Shown: positions 1 through 9,653 of the stretch, piece by piece
How positions within the stretch are numbered: the stretch's first letter is position 1
How the letters are laid out: each line of letters begins with the position of its first letter
Assembly: GCF_018860965.1 (NCBI RefSeq)
Contig: NZ_JAHKQF010000016.1
Coordinates: forward strand, 1-49,708
From: Alteromonas sp. C1M14
GTDB taxonomy: Bacteria > Pseudomonadota > Gammaproteobacteria > Enterobacterales > Alteromonadaceae
Direction: 5' to 3'
Length of the DNA: 49,708 nt
Position numbers and translations under genes: made by a program
Notes under the pieces: generated by a model
What the model saw: the letters and a program-made list of their open reading frames with translations, nothing else
Told to the model about the DNA's origin: nothing
Databases searched by the model: none

Positions 1-1196
1 TAAACCTAGATGCCCTTTCCAACCTTAACAGCGCCAAGCCTATCATCAGCGGCACATGCGATGAAATCGGCGCCGTGATCAACATCGAAGTGACCGACAG
101 TGACGAGGTCACTCAGACTTTTACCACTGACGTATTACCGGATGGGACCTTTGCCATTGAGCTGCCCGCCGATGCCGCCGAAGGGTTACTAAGCGTCGAT
201 GTATCTGTCTTAGACAGCGCCGGCAATGTGGCCTCAGTGAGCACCACTGGCTTAATTGACTTAACCTTGCCGGTATTAAACCTAGACGCCCTTTCTAACT
301 TAAACAGTGCCACGCCTACCATAAGCGGCACGTGCGATGAAATTGGGGCCGTGATCAACATCGAAGTGACCGACAGTGACGAAGTTACCCAGACTTTTAC
401 CACTGACGTTTTACCCGATGGCACCTTTGCAATCGAGTTACCCGCTGATGGGGCCGAAGGGTTACTAAGCGTAGATGTTTCGGTACTCGACAGTGCAGGC
501 AATGTGGCCACGGTAAGTACCAGCGGGCTGATCGATTTAACTATTCCCTTACTTTCTTTAGACAATATTGGGCTAATTAACGACGCGACTCCAACTATAT
601 CAGGTACATCAGATGAAATTGGCGGCACTGTTACTTTAACCGCAATCGATGCTGAAGGAGACGAACAAACGCTTTCAACAACAGTACAATCAGACGGCAC
701 TTTCACTACTGAGATACCGTTGGATGTAGCCGAAGGTCTTCTAGACATAGAAGCAAGTGTTATTGATTTAGCAGGAAACATAAATACGCTAATTGAAACC
801 GGCGTTGGGACGATTGATACACTAGCGCCTAATTTATCTATTTCACACTTGCCTTCGTTAGCAGACCCATCCATACAAGGGGCTACCGACCCAGAGATGG
901 CGGGACGCTCTATTCAAGTGGATGTAACTGCCGATATTTTAGGTATAGAAACTTCGCTATCAATTTCAACAAATGTGCTTGTTGACGGTAGCTGGTCTAC
1001 TGGACCAATCGCTAACCTATCATTAGGCCCCATTGGAGTCTCAGTTTCCATTACAGATGAAGCCGGTAATATAGCCACTGTCAGTGAGTCATCATCGGTC
1101 AGTACGACCGATAGCGCTCCGCTAACCGATACAACAGCTGGGGGCGATTCATTAGCAAATGTGAGTATTACAGGAAATAACTTAATCGATATCTAA
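1..1196 (+). CDS. Ig-like repeat surface/adhesin protein, C-terminal part (5' end outside window)
   Basis: The reading frame is already open at the left edge (codon phase starts at base 3) and ends at TAA 1194-1196, so only the C-terminal ~398 residues are seen. The protein is a string of bacterial Ig-like domains of about 92 residues, each carrying 'TPTISGT.DE' near the start and 'VSVLDSAGN' near the end. This is typical of large secreted or surface-attached adhesins of marine Gammaproteobacteria. The first two units in view (offset 276 nt) are almost identical in DNA and protein; the third and fourth are strongly diverged. Units 1 and 2 each have a single Cys in 'SGTCDE', unusual for exported Ig repeats. 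The C-terminus ends in an acidic Ser/Thr-rich tail without a recognisable OmpA, LPXTG or autotransporter domain. Type I secretion is possible but not shown. The long antisense ORF across it is a shadow of the repeats. Confidence 0.85.
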   Translation, partial: NLDALSNLNSAKPIISGTCDEIGAVINIEVTDSDEVTQTFTTDVLPDGTFAIELPADAAEGLLSVDVSVLDSAGNVASVSTTGLIDLTLPVLNLDALSNLNSATPTISGTCDEIGAVINIEVTDSDEVTQTFTTDVLPDGTFAIELPADGAEGLLSVDVSVLDSAGNVATVSTSGLIDLTIPLLSLDNIGLINDATPTISGTSDEIGGTVTLTAIDAEGDEQTLSTTVQSDGTFTTEIPLDVAEGLLDIEASVIDLAGNINTLIETGVGTIDTLAPNLSISHLPSLADPSIQGATDPEMAGRSIQVDVTADILGIETSLSISTNVLVDGSWSTGPIANLSLGPIGVSVSITDEAGNIATVSESSSVSTTDSAPLTDTTAGGDSLANVSITGNNLIDI

Positions 1197-1255
1197 ATTG
1201 AATAGGCAGTCGTGACTTAAAATGTGCTGACGTGCCAATATTTAGTTCGCCAGAA

Positions 1256-1291
1256 AACAGATGGAAGCCAAGTCTTTGGCATCCATCTGTT
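1256..1291. terminator. Convergent hairpin between the Ig-repeat gene and the lipoprotein gene
   Basis: A 10-bp arm AACAGATGGA (1256-1265) pairs perfectly with TCCATCTGTT (1282-1291), with an inner GCCAA/TTGGC stem. It sits between two convergent genes and probably terminates both. The T-tract is weak on either side. Confidence 0.6.
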
Positions 1292-1300
1292 GGGTGGGCG

Positions 1301-2617
1301 TTATTGTAAAGTGATCGTAATATCGTATTGATGCAAGTCAGTAGCGAAGTCATCGCTTTCTAAAGATTGGTAATATTCAATGTAATCGTCATAGTTATTG
1401 GTATTATCACTTTTGAGTAAGGTGACTTGTGTGTCGGTAATATAACTATCGCTATCAACAATATCATCGTAACCTTCTAAGGCGACGCTATTAGGCAAGA
1501 TCCCTTCTTCAGGGCCGTACATTGTCCATGTAACAGGTACACTGGTGTAGCCGTAAGTGAAGCGAATGATAGCCATCGGGTAGTTTTTTACACCACTATA
1601 ATCATAGGTTCCATCATCGTCTAATTCAGAGAATGAAACGGTATCGATACTTGGCATATCGTCCGATGCTTCGGCATCTAATGCATCATCGTAATCAGTT
1701 GAGATAACCTGATGACCACTGGTCACAGACCAAGAGCCATAAAGATTACTGCTTGTGCTCAATGTATTTTCAGCAACGCCTTTATAGTAAGCTTCGTTAA
1801 TATACATATGACTTGTAAATAACAAGGCGGTGTCATCATCTTCACTAATCGCTGACTGAAAATGCTCCCCCTCTTCAAATTCTTGGGAAATAACAATATC
1901 GGGGTGTTTTTTACTTAAGCTAATTTCGTCAGCCACTTCCACTGCCGATACAGCCCATTCCCCCGTACCATCGGTAGTAAAATCACTAATAAAGTCAGCT
2001 GATCCAATTTTCTCCTCGTCATCGTCAGTCCCTTTCACCATGAGTGAAGCCACTGGCCAATCACCATCGATAACACGACATGCAGTGACATCCGTAAATA
2101 AGGTTTCTGTATCGCTAACACTTTCCCATCCCTCGAAAGGTAAGGAGGTCCAAGCTTCGTCAATATTTGCAAAAGCACGGTGCCGCAATGATGCGTCTTG
2201 AGTAATACATTCACAGGTATCGTTGCTGACCAAATTATCGTAGGTGGCTTGATACGTGGTTTCTGTCGACGACGACGCCTGATAATAGCTCACAATATCT
2301 AAGCCTTCTTCGCTATCGCCAGATTGGGTTTTCGCCACGAGGGTAAAATTGATATTTTTTTCTGACGTTGTAAACGTGATGACCCCATCCGCATCGGGGG
2401 AATAGGTTTGCTGATAAGTCCAATCCGCATCTTGTAACAATAATTCTACGTCAGTGAAGGGCGCTTCTACGCCGCAATCATTAGTGAGCACTGCATTTAA
2501 TGTGAAAGTATAATTTCCATCACTATCGGTTGAAGTCGATGAAGAATCGGAACTAGAACCACAAGCTTGTACGAGGCTAGCAATAGCGATGGCAGAACAT
2601 ATTTGAGTTAAGCGCAC
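1301..2617 (-). CDS. Putative lipoprotein of unknown function
   Basis: 438 residues. The start codon is GTG at 2617, preceded by AAGGT at suitable spacing. A short signal peptide ends in the lipobox LVQAC, with the acylated Cys at about residue 19, followed by a Ser/Asp-rich linker. The mature protein is acidic, rich in Asp, Ser, Thr and Tyr, with two Cys close together in 'NDTCEC'. I recognise no catalytic motif or named domain; a beta-rich exported fold is likely. It is transcribed alone, converging on the Ig-repeat gene. Function cannot be assigned. Confidence 0.75.
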   Translation of the reverse strand: MRLTQICSAIAIASLVQACGSSSDSSSTSTDSDGNYTFTLNAVLTNDCGVEAPFTDVELLLQDADWTYQQTYSPDADGVITFTTSEKNINFTLVAKTQSGDSEEGLDIVSYYQASSSTETTYQATYDNLVSNDTCECITQDASLRHRAFANIDEAWTSLPFEGWESVSDTETLFTDVTACRVIDGDWPVASLMVKGTDDDEEKIGSADFISDFTTDGTGEWAVSAVEVADEISLSKKHPDIVISQEFEEGEHFQSAISEDDDTALLFTSHMYINEAYYKGVAENTLSTSSNLYGSWSVTSGHQVISTDYDDALDAEASDDMPSIDTVSFSELDDDGTYDYSGVKNYPMAIIRFTYGYTSVPVTWTMYGPEEGILPNSVALEGYDDIVDSDSYITDTQVTLLKSDNTNNYDDYIEYYQSLESDDFATDLHQYDITITLQ

Positions 2618-2792
2618 TGACTTTTACCTTATTAAACGTCAAATGCACAAATTGTGCCCTTAACTTAAGGTAATATGAAAAACTTTAACCAATATTTACA
2701 ATAAATGTTTAATTATAAAGCACTGTTTATGAAGTGATTTTACGCTTATCTCTGTTTTTCGATAGGCAATCACTTTATTAATTCGTTTTCCA

Positions 2793-3929
2793 CTACGCGC
2801 TTGTGCTTCTCAAAAGTGAAACCATGTCGTTAAAGTTGTGCTTTTCAGCAATTTCTATGGGTGTTAATTGGGGAGGCACGTACTCTTGCGTTTTAAAATT
2901 CGCTTCGTAACGCCATTTCAGTTTAGACGGTGCGCTCACAGTAGTTGCCTTTGCGCCTTTTGCCAACAGTGCTATCACCAACTCTTTTTCGTTGGCCTTC
3001 ACCGCGGCATGTAGTAATTGATAGCCGTCACGGTCAAATGCAGTCAGTAATGATTTTGCTTCTAACGGCGTCATCAGTTCATCGAGGTTATTCACATACC
3101 AGGTTAAAAAAACGTAGTTTTTACTATACACAGCAAGTTGAGCCGCTGTGGTGCCGTCTTTGGTGGTGGCAAATATATTTGCGCCATTGGCAAGCGCGGC
3201 TTTAACGGCTTTCAAACTGCCGCTTTTAATGGCAAAAAACAACGGACTATAGCCTTGATGACTTTGTCGATTAATCTTGGCTCCCTGCTGCACTAGATAA
3301 TTGAGGTTATCTACATTGCCAGCATTAGCCGCAAACATTAATGGGGTTTGTCCGTAATCATTCGCTTCGCTGATATCCGCGCCTTCTTTGCTAATTCGCA
3401 CAAGTTCTGCCAGCGATGACGACGCAGCACACAAGTGCAACGCCGATGTACCGTCATCAACAGAGCGAGTGATATCCGCCCCCCTGTCTAACAAAGCATT
3501 GATAATATCTGAATTTCCATATCTACATGCTTCAATAATGGGGCTAAAGCGATTATGTTTAGCAAGCTGCACATAGGCGCCTTTTTTAAGTAACACATTC
3601 ACAAACTCAGGCTCTTGGGTTTCTACGGCCCAAGCCAACAAACTCGATTTATCTGCCAAGAGACGATTGACATCAATTTGATCAGTTAAAGATGTCAGTA
3701 GTTTCAGATCTAAATTGAGTATGGCTTCCTTGGCTTTCAGCACCAACTGGTCGTGCTGCAAATTGGTTAATTGACCTGGTAAGGGCGAATCATCTGAAGC
3801 ACTTTTGCAGCCAATGGCGGTGGTGATAAAACAGCTAAACAGCATCAACCTTGCCAGTTGGCTGATAAATGGACGTTGTAATGCCCTAGTCGCGGTGGTT
3901 ACCAGCACCGGGAATGCGATATTTAACAT
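2793..3929 (-). CDS. Ankyrin-repeat lipoprotein
   Basis: 378 residues. The start at 3929 is supported by a strong AAGGAG seven bases upstream. The N-terminus has a hydrophobic stretch ending in the lipobox-like TAIGC (Cys 41), so the protein is probably exported and lipid-anchored; an internal start at Met 29 would leave no basic n-region. From about residue 85 to 330 it has ankyrin repeats (for example 'YGQTPLMFAANAGNVDNLNYL' split over two helices, 'DGTSALHLCA', 'GYSPLFFAIKSGS'). Ankyrin repeats bind protein partners. It lies 13 nt after the DUF1552 gene on the same strand and is probably the third gene of that operon, suggesting a scaffold role for the exported DUF1592/DUF1552 proteins; that role is inference. 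Confidence 0.85.
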   Translation of the reverse strand: MLNIAFPVLVTTATRALQRPFISQLARLMLFSCFITTAIGCKSASDDSPLPGQLTNLQHDQLVLKAKEAILNLDLKLLTSLTDQIDVNRLLADKSSLLAWAVETQEPEFVNVLLKKGAYVQLAKHNRFSPIIEACRYGNSDIINALLDRGADITRSVDDGTSALHLCAASSSLAELVRISKEGADISEANDYGQTPLMFAANAGNVDNLNYLVQQGAKINRQSHQGYSPLFFAIKSGSLKAVKAALANGANIFATTKDGTTAAQLAVYSKNYVFLTWYVNNLDELMTPLEAKSLLTAFDRDGYQLLHAAVKANEKELVIALLAKGAKATTVSAPSKLKWRYEANFKTQEYVPPQLTPIEIAEKHNFNDMVSLLRSTSA

Positions 3930-3942
3930 GACGAAACTCCTT

Positions 3943-5298
3943 TCATCCTACTAGCTGTGCAAGGGGTTGTGTACTATCACCAAATCGTTCAACGGGCACG
4001 CCCATTTGTTGTAAAACACCGAGCAACAAATTACACATTGGCGTGTGTTTTTTGGCGGCAATATGACGATTTCCGGGCAATCCCCCTCCGGCTAGAATAA
4101 TTGGAAGATTCATATGGTCGTGATCATTCGACTCGCCAATACACGCACCACGGATCACATAAGTGTTATCGAGTAAGTTACTGTCGCCATCGGGAATATT
4201 GGCCATTTTTTCCAAATAGTCGGCAAATAACTGCATATGATAAGCGTTAATTTTTACTAGCTTGGCTATTTTATCTGGCGCATTTGCATGGTGACTTAAC
4301 GCGTGATGACCATCAGGGATCCCAAGGTTATTGTAGGCATGGTTGCTAAGTTCTCGTCCTAACATAAATGTACTTACCCGAGTCATATCCGTTTGCAGTG
4401 CTAACATTTGTAGATCCATCATCATCTTAACGTGTTCCTCATAATCAGAAGGAACATTGGCCGGTATAGACAAACCATCCATATTCATTTCAATGGCAGT
4501 GTTTTTGGCTTTGTCGATACGCCGTTCGACATCACGAATGGACTCTAAGTATTGGGCCATTTTGTGGCGATCGTTTACCCCTAAATTACGGTTTATCCGT
4601 TTCGCCTCGTCATTAACGAAATCAAGAATGCTGCGCTTATGGGTTAAACGCATTTGTCTTGTTTTTTCGTCCATGATGTTTCCATCACCAAACAGATGCT
4701 CAAACACCACACTTGGGGCCACCATGGCAGGTAAAGCTTGGGTTGGGCTTTTCCAAGAAATGGTATTGGTATAGGTGCAACTGTAATTAATATCGCAACT
4801 CCCCACTAAACTTGGCGGTTCGATTCCCAGCTCCAACGAGGCTAACTGCGTGTCTTTGGCAAAGTATTGAGCAGCCACTTGATCCGCCGATACCCCACAT
4901 TGAATGTCCGAGCCCTCGGTGGCTTTTACGTGAACTCCAGTAAGAAACGCAGGACAACTGCGACCGTGACCTGCCGGAGGATCGCCAAATGCGCTAGCCT
5001 GATAATGAGCTAACCCGGAAATGACGGAAAACTTGTCACGCATTTTTTCCAAGGGTTTTAAAATAGGTGTCATTTTATAGTTTTGCCCCACCTCAACAGG
5101 GGTATAACGCTGCATCCGTACGCCATTAGGCGAGTAAAATACCGTCATGCGCTTGGGGCGTTGTTCAATAGCGGCGGCCTGCGCAGCCGGAAGTAAAGAC
5201 TCCATTGTAGGTAGCGCAACCGATACGCCCATGCCTTTTAAAAAAGTACGGCGTGTTAGGCCGGCATTAGCGAGCTTTAACGAATTGGTGCGTTTCAT
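3943..5298 (-). CDS. DUF1552 family exported protein with Tat-type signal
   Basis: 451 residues, start ATG 5298 with GAGGCG upstream. The N-terminus carries a twin-arginine motif (LTRRTFLKG, residues ~14-22) followed by a hydrophobic segment and an AQAA cleavage region, so it should be exported folded, possibly with a metal or cofactor. The body matches DUF1552, a sulfatase/alkaline-phosphatase-like family of unknown activity. Recognisable parts are 'YSPNGV', 'AGHGRSCPAFLTGVH' and 'GHHALSHHAN'. DUF1552 genes are almost always found next to DUF1592/DUF1588-type genes in Planctomycetes, Myxobacteria and marine Gammaproteobacteria, and here the upstream gene overlaps by 32 nt, implying translational coupling. 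Substrate and reaction are unknown. Confidence 0.9.
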   Translation of the reverse strand: MKRTNSLKLANAGLTRRTFLKGMGVSVALPTMESLLPAAQAAAIEQRPKRMTVFYSPNGVRMQRYTPVEVGQNYKMTPILKPLEKMRDKFSVISGLAHYQASAFGDPPAGHGRSCPAFLTGVHVKATEGSDIQCGVSADQVAAQYFAKDTQLASLELGIEPPSLVGSCDINYSCTYTNTISWKSPTQALPAMVAPSVVFEHLFGDGNIMDEKTRQMRLTHKRSILDFVNDEAKRINRNLGVNDRHKMAQYLESIRDVERRIDKAKNTAIEMNMDGLSIPANVPSDYEEHVKMMMDLQMLALQTDMTRVSTFMLGRELSNHAYNNLGIPDGHHALSHHANAPDKIAKLVKINAYHMQLFADYLEKMANIPDGDSNLLDNTYVIRGACIGESNDHDHMNLPIILAGGGLPGNRHIAAKKHTPMCNLLLGVLQQMGVPVERFGDSTQPLAQLVG

Positions 5299-7822
5299 CT
5301 GGCGCCTCTGGTGCGGTTTTAAAGTTAAACGGTGTACTGGTAACTATTGCCTCGATAATGCGGTGCATACGGTAGTTATCTGATTTAGCTTGTCTTGCAA
5401 TATCTCGAATGGTGGGCTGATCATAAGCTTCAAGTCCTCGACCTAATGCATAAGTCAGCAACCTATCAGCAAAGGCGAGTGAAAAACGCTCACGTCTATC
5501 CCACAAAATACCGTGTAACCCGCGCAAGCCTTCAAACTGAGAACCGTCGGGCATTTGCGCGCTAACATCGATGATTTGCCCTGCATATTCGGTACGATAA
5601 GCGCCCACCGCGTCATATTTTTCTAATGCTAAGCCAAGAGGATCCATACGCACATGGCAAGCGGCACACACCGGATCTTTACGATGTCGTTCAAGCTGCT
5701 CTCTTGCCGACAAGGCCGTCCCTTCGTGTTCGGCGATGAGGGCAGGAACATCCGCTGGCGGTGGTGGCGGACTGGCGGCCAATAGATTATCTAAGATCCA
5801 CTTTCCACGTTTTACCGGCGACGTATGATTTGGGTTTGAGGTTAAGGTAAGAATACTCGCCTGCCCTAATAACCCGCCTCGTGGCGTATTTTCACCTAAC
5901 ATGACTTTGCGAAAAGTACTGCCTTTAACACCATCAATACCATAGTGCTGTGCTAACTGTTCATTGAGATAACTATAATCAGCGTTGAGAAAATCAAATA
6001 TCGACTCGTTGTCTTTTAAAATACGGGTAAAAAACAGTTCGGTTTCCCGTTTAATAGACTGCTTCAATGGCACGTTAAATTGCGGAAATTCAAACACATC
6101 GGGGAAGTGATAAGGTAAATTGCGCAAGTACAACCATTGGCCGGCGAAATTATCAGTTAAGGCTTGGGCTTTATCAGAGGCCAACATACGGGCAATTTGT
6201 TGGCGCAACATCGTTGGCTCACGCAATTCGCCACGACGGGCTAGTTCGGTAAGCTCTTGATCCGGCAAGCTACTCCATAAAAATAATGCTAACCGAGCAG
6301 CAAACTCGTAATCGTTAATTTGATAAATACTACCTGGTAAAACCTCTTCAGGAGCACGTTCTTGCACGTATAAAAAATGAGGCGAAACCAACAAGGCTTG
6401 TAGCATGGTGGCGATACTTTCTTTAAAGTCGAGATCTTCACGAGCTTGTCGATACACACTAAGCAATGGCTCGATATCCGCCACAGTAATGGGACGGCGG
6501 TAAGCCTCAGCCGATAGCCTGCCAATAATCTCTTTGGCGCATTCTATTTCGTTACTAGCAGTGGTACCAATGGCTTCACCTGACATATCAGGTAAGCAAC
6601 TAAAAATTTTACGGGTACTGGGCGTACTAGACGGCAATGGGACTTCAACGTCATTCTGTTTCTTTGTTAACGAGTCATGATTGCGTTGAAGCGGGCCTAT
6701 CACTTCAATTTCTAATACATCGCGTAAAAATGCGGCTTGGGAAAACCGTTGAGACATATGATATGAGGGTACTTTTTTGCTATGTACCCGCGCTCCGTCT
6801 ACCACAAAATCAAGATCCAATAATTCAGGTTCTCGCTCTGGCAGTACCACAAAATCGGTGCCCTTGCGCACTTTTGGTATCTGTTCATTAAGGGCTAGGC
6901 GTTTACGAAACGCCATACCAATTGTATGACTTCCCGCATTGAGATTGAGTTGATAGTGATGTCGGAGGACATCTAGTCTATCCACTTCATTATTAGTATT
7001 GGCATTAATAAACCCAGCAATTTCATATTCGCCTGTTTTTGGCGCATAAAACTTGAAACTCCCGCCCCCTCTTGAATCGATGGGCAAATCATCGTTCATC
7101 CTAAGATCAAACGCTGGCATACCGCTGTTTTTCCGCGAGCCATCTTTGGGCACTAAATAACTTTTTTTCGTCGCCGTGGTGCCCGCCACACCAGTGGCAA
7201 GGCGGCTAATTTTACCCGCCACCAAAAGGTAGCGCTCTAAAAGCGTGGTAGAAACACCTAGCACGTCGGCGTTGTTGTCAAAGCCATAACCAGAATCATC
7301 CCCGGGTAATAAGGGGTTAATATCCACATCTAAAGCCAGTAAATCACGTACTGAATTGGCGTATTCACTTCTATTCAAGCGCCTTATAGTAGCCCGCCCG
7401 GGGTTAGGGTGGTGTTCACTGTAGCTGTCTAAACCACTTTCTAACCACTGTAACAAAGAGGCTTTTTGTTGCGCCGTTAGTGGTTTCTTTTTGGCTGGCG
7501 GCATATCTCCCATAGACACAGATTTTAAAATCGATTCCCAGCGCTTAAGGTTCTTGCCCTCTGAAATATCGTCCATATCAATATCTTCCACTGACCAACC
7601 ACCATCATAAATATAATCGTTATGACAGCTTTCGCAGCGATCAAATATTACGCTAGCAGTTTGCTCTCGCATAAACGCTTGGCTCACAGGGGGATCTTCA
7701 CTGGCAAAAGACAGCGGACTAAAAAGCAACAGTCCTAAATTTAACGAAAGGACACCGAGCACACGGTTAAATCGACTTGATTCGGTAAAAAACACCGTTC
7801 GTGGGGAGACATAAAGGGGCAT
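5267..7822 (-). CDS. DUF1587/DUF1592/DUF1588/DUF1585 multidomain exported protein with two CxxCH motifs
   Basis: About 851 residues. ATG 7822 is preferred over GTG 7828, because the purine-rich AGAGA lies about six bases before the ATG but abuts the GTG. A signal sequence ends near 'PLSFASED'. A planctomycete-type cytochrome segment follows with CESCH near residue 60. Then come DUF1587 ('RLNRSEYANSVRDLL'), a carbohydrate-binding-like insert, DUF1592 (around 500-610, 'ARLALFLWSSLPD'), DUF1588 with CAACH in 'DPVCAACHVRMDPLG' (around 715), and DUF1585 at the C-terminus ('LLTYALGRGLEAYD'). The CxxCH motifs suggest c-type heme binding and periplasmic electron transfer. The reaction is unknown. It heads the operon with the DUF1552 and ankyrin genes. 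Confidence 0.9.
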   Translation of the reverse strand: MPLYVSPRTVFFTESSRFNRVLGVLSLNLGLLLFSPLSFASEDPPVSQAFMREQTASVIFDRCESCHNDYIYDGGWSVEDIDMDDISEGKNLKRWESILKSVSMGDMPPAKKKPLTAQQKASLLQWLESGLDSYSEHHPNPGRATIRRLNRSEYANSVRDLLALDVDINPLLPGDDSGYGFDNNADVLGVSTTLLERYLLVAGKISRLATGVAGTTATKKSYLVPKDGSRKNSGMPAFDLRMNDDLPIDSRGGGSFKFYAPKTGEYEIAGFINANTNNEVDRLDVLRHHYQLNLNAGSHTIGMAFRKRLALNEQIPKVRKGTDFVVLPEREPELLDLDFVVDGARVHSKKVPSYHMSQRFSQAAFLRDVLEIEVIGPLQRNHDSLTKKQNDVEVPLPSSTPSTRKIFSCLPDMSGEAIGTTASNEIECAKEIIGRLSAEAYRRPITVADIEPLLSVYRQAREDLDFKESIATMLQALLVSPHFLYVQERAPEEVLPGSIYQINDYEFAARLALFLWSSLPDQELTELARRGELREPTMLRQQIARMLASDKAQALTDNFAGQWLYLRNLPYHFPDVFEFPQFNVPLKQSIKRETELFFTRILKDNESIFDFLNADYSYLNEQLAQHYGIDGVKGSTFRKVMLGENTPRGGLLGQASILTLTSNPNHTSPVKRGKWILDNLLAASPPPPPADVPALIAEHEGTALSAREQLERHRKDPVCAACHVRMDPLGLALEKYDAVGAYRTEYAGQIIDVSAQMPDGSQFEGLRGLHGILWDRRERFSLAFADRLLTYALGRGLEAYDQPTIRDIARQAKSDNYRMHRIIEAIVTSTPFNFKTAPEAPDETHQFVKAR

Positions 7823-8070
7823 TTGCACTCTCTTTGAGCAACATCAGGTGCAATTAACACCTCTCATGAGTTAGTGCTAGCTAAAAGCACTTTATGTGCC
7901 AGAAATAGTTTTAAAGTGTGGTAGTCATAGCCATTAGAATGGCATCGTTAGCTTAAAATGAATTGAACGCTAACTAAAGAAAACCAAGCACAGCATAAGC
8001 TGCACTTGGCAGTAGATATATAGCGGGGCTTAAAGTAAGTTAAATTCGCAGATACCCCTTCTCCCATTTG

Positions 8071-8520
8071 TTATATGGGTTGAACGTGAAGCACGCCAAC
8101 TTCCACCTTCACCACTTCAACCGTCTCGCCCTTATCCAGCGTGGATGTAGACTTAACAGTCCATACTACACCTGAAAATCGCGCGGTACCGGGTTTCCCC
8201 GGCGCCACATCGCTTTCTAAATCAAATTGGGTTCCTATCCAATCTGACTTTACTTCTTTGGGCGCACGGTCTCGTTGTAATAGCTTTAACGGCCGCCAAA
8301 CCGCCAACGTCAATACGGCATCAATGATGGCTACAGCAATGAACGCATCTAACAATGCCTCATCAAGGATCCCAACATACATAAGACCTGATGCAAGGAT
8401 CATTGATATGCCCAAGGTCAACAGGAGTATTGTGGTAAACCCCATTAACACTTCAATAATAAGCAAGACTAAGCCAATACCAATTAAAAAATGAGGTAAG
8501 TTGTTAAACATATCGTCCAT
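8071..8520 (-). CDS. NfeD family membrane protein (YbbJ-like)
   Basis: 149 residues. The first ~75 residues form two to three hydrophobic segments ('LIGIGLVLLIIEVLMGF', 'ILLLTLGISMILASGLM'). The C-terminal half is the small OB-fold beta domain of NfeD proteins ('GKPGTARFSGVVWTVKS...DKGETVEVVKVEVGVLHV'). This is the short form without the protease domain. Start ATG 8520 lies two bases after the SPFH stop codon, so the pair is translationally linked, as in E. coli qmcA-ybbJ. NfeD proteins partner SPFH proteins in membrane microdomains. Confidence 0.9.
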   Translation of the reverse strand: MDDMFNNLPHFLIGIGLVLLIIEVLMGFTTILLLTLGISMILASGLMYVGILDEALLDAFIAVAIIDAVLTLAVWRPLKLLQRDRAPKEVKSDWIGTQFDLESDVAPGKPGTARFSGVVWTVKSTSTLDKGETVEVVKVEVGVLHVQPI

Positions 8521-8522
8521 TG

Positions 8523-9467
8523 CTATGCCTTGTTGCCTATTGTGTTGGCAATTGTCATTGCTTGGGCCACAACGTTTCCTATTTCAGTACCGCTATCTGG
8601 CAACAAGACAATTGAAGACTCTTTTGCAATTTTTTCTTTTGCCTGAATAGCACCTTTGGCTAGATCAAGCTGTACCGCTTTTTGCCCCTCTTCGGTGGCC
8701 GCCGCTTTACCCACCGTTTCAATGGCTTCTGCATCCGCTTGTGCAACACGAATAATGGCCTGGGCTTCACCGTCGGCTTTTAATATTTGTTGCTCTCTGT
8801 CTGCTTCCGCGGCAAGAACGATGGCTTGTTTATCACCTTCGGCACGGTTAATGGCCGCTTGACGATCACCTTCAGACTCTAAAATTTGTGCGCGTTTCAG
8901 TCGCTCTGCCTTCATCTGCTGTTCCATGGCATCCAACACGGAATTAGGCGGATTAATATCTTTTAGCTCGTAACGCATTACCTGAACGCCCCAGGGAGCC
9001 GCCGCTTCGTTTAGGGCCGACACAATATTGGTATTGAGTAAGTCTCGCTCTTCAAAGGTTTTATCCAACTCCATTTTACCCAATTCAGAACGCATTGTGG
9101 TTTGTGCCAACTGGGTAACGGCAAACGCATAATCTTCTACACCGTAGGTTGCTTTGTAAGGATCTACGACTTTGAAATACAATACCCCATCAACGCTTAA
9201 CGTTATGTTGTCTCTAGTGATGGCGGACTGTTCTGGAACGTCCCCGGCCTGCTCTTTCAAAGAGCGATTTGCCGCTACCTTGTCGATAAAGGGAACGATA
9301 AAATTTAAACCAGCTTCTAGCGTGGTGTTGTACTTGCCAAAACGCTCGATAATGAACGCACGGTTCTGAGGGACAAACTTTATTGACGATTTAAGGCCTA
9401 TAACAATAAGCACTAGTAAGATAACTTGATAAGAAAAAAGGGTTTCAAACACAGATTCCAATTCCAT
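8523..9467 (-). CDS. qmcA: SPFH/band 7 (stomatin-like) membrane protein, QmcA family
   Basis: 314 residues, close to the ~305 of E. coli QmcA. Start ATG 9467 has AGGAG seven bases upstream. A single N-terminal membrane segment ('VILLVLIVIGLKSSIKF') is followed by the SPFH domain ('VPQNRAFIIERFGKYNTTLEAG') and a long Ala/Glu-rich helix with repeated 'AEGDKQA/AEADREQ' motifs, which form the coiled coil of these oligomeric rings. QmcA-type proteins assemble cage-like complexes in the inner membrane, associated with FtsH and with membrane quality control. The NfeD partner follows directly. Confidence 0.92.
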   Translation of the reverse strand: MELESVFETLFSYQVILLVLIVIGLKSSIKFVPQNRAFIIERFGKYNTTLEAGLNFIVPFIDKVAANRSLKEQAGDVPEQSAITRDNITLSVDGVLYFKVVDPYKATYGVEDYAFAVTQLAQTTMRSELGKMELDKTFEERDLLNTNIVSALNEAAAPWGVQVMRYELKDINPPNSVLDAMEQQMKAERLKRAQILESEGDRQAAINRAEGDKQAIVLAAEADREQQILKADGEAQAIIRVAQADAEAIETVGKAAATEEGQKAVQLDLAKGAIQAKEKIAKESSIVLLPDSGTEIGNVVAQAMTIANTIGNKA

Positions 9468-9653
9468 TTACGTACTCCTAGACGATTAATAAAACAGCAT
9501 TAATTAGCGTTTATATTACAAAATAAAAACACTAAAAGCAGTTTAATTATCAAGAAAACTAGATGTAATCAATCCTGTACTTGTCTTAATCACCTTAAAA
9601 TAGTAGTGGCTGATTAATCTTTACAAGCCACTACTAATGGTATTGAGAATTAA

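Noticed and set aside
113..874. 253-codon open frame antisense to the Ig-repeat gene
   Set aside because: It mirrors the repeat structure of the sense gene, has low-complexity Ser/Val composition and no binding site; a shadow frame.
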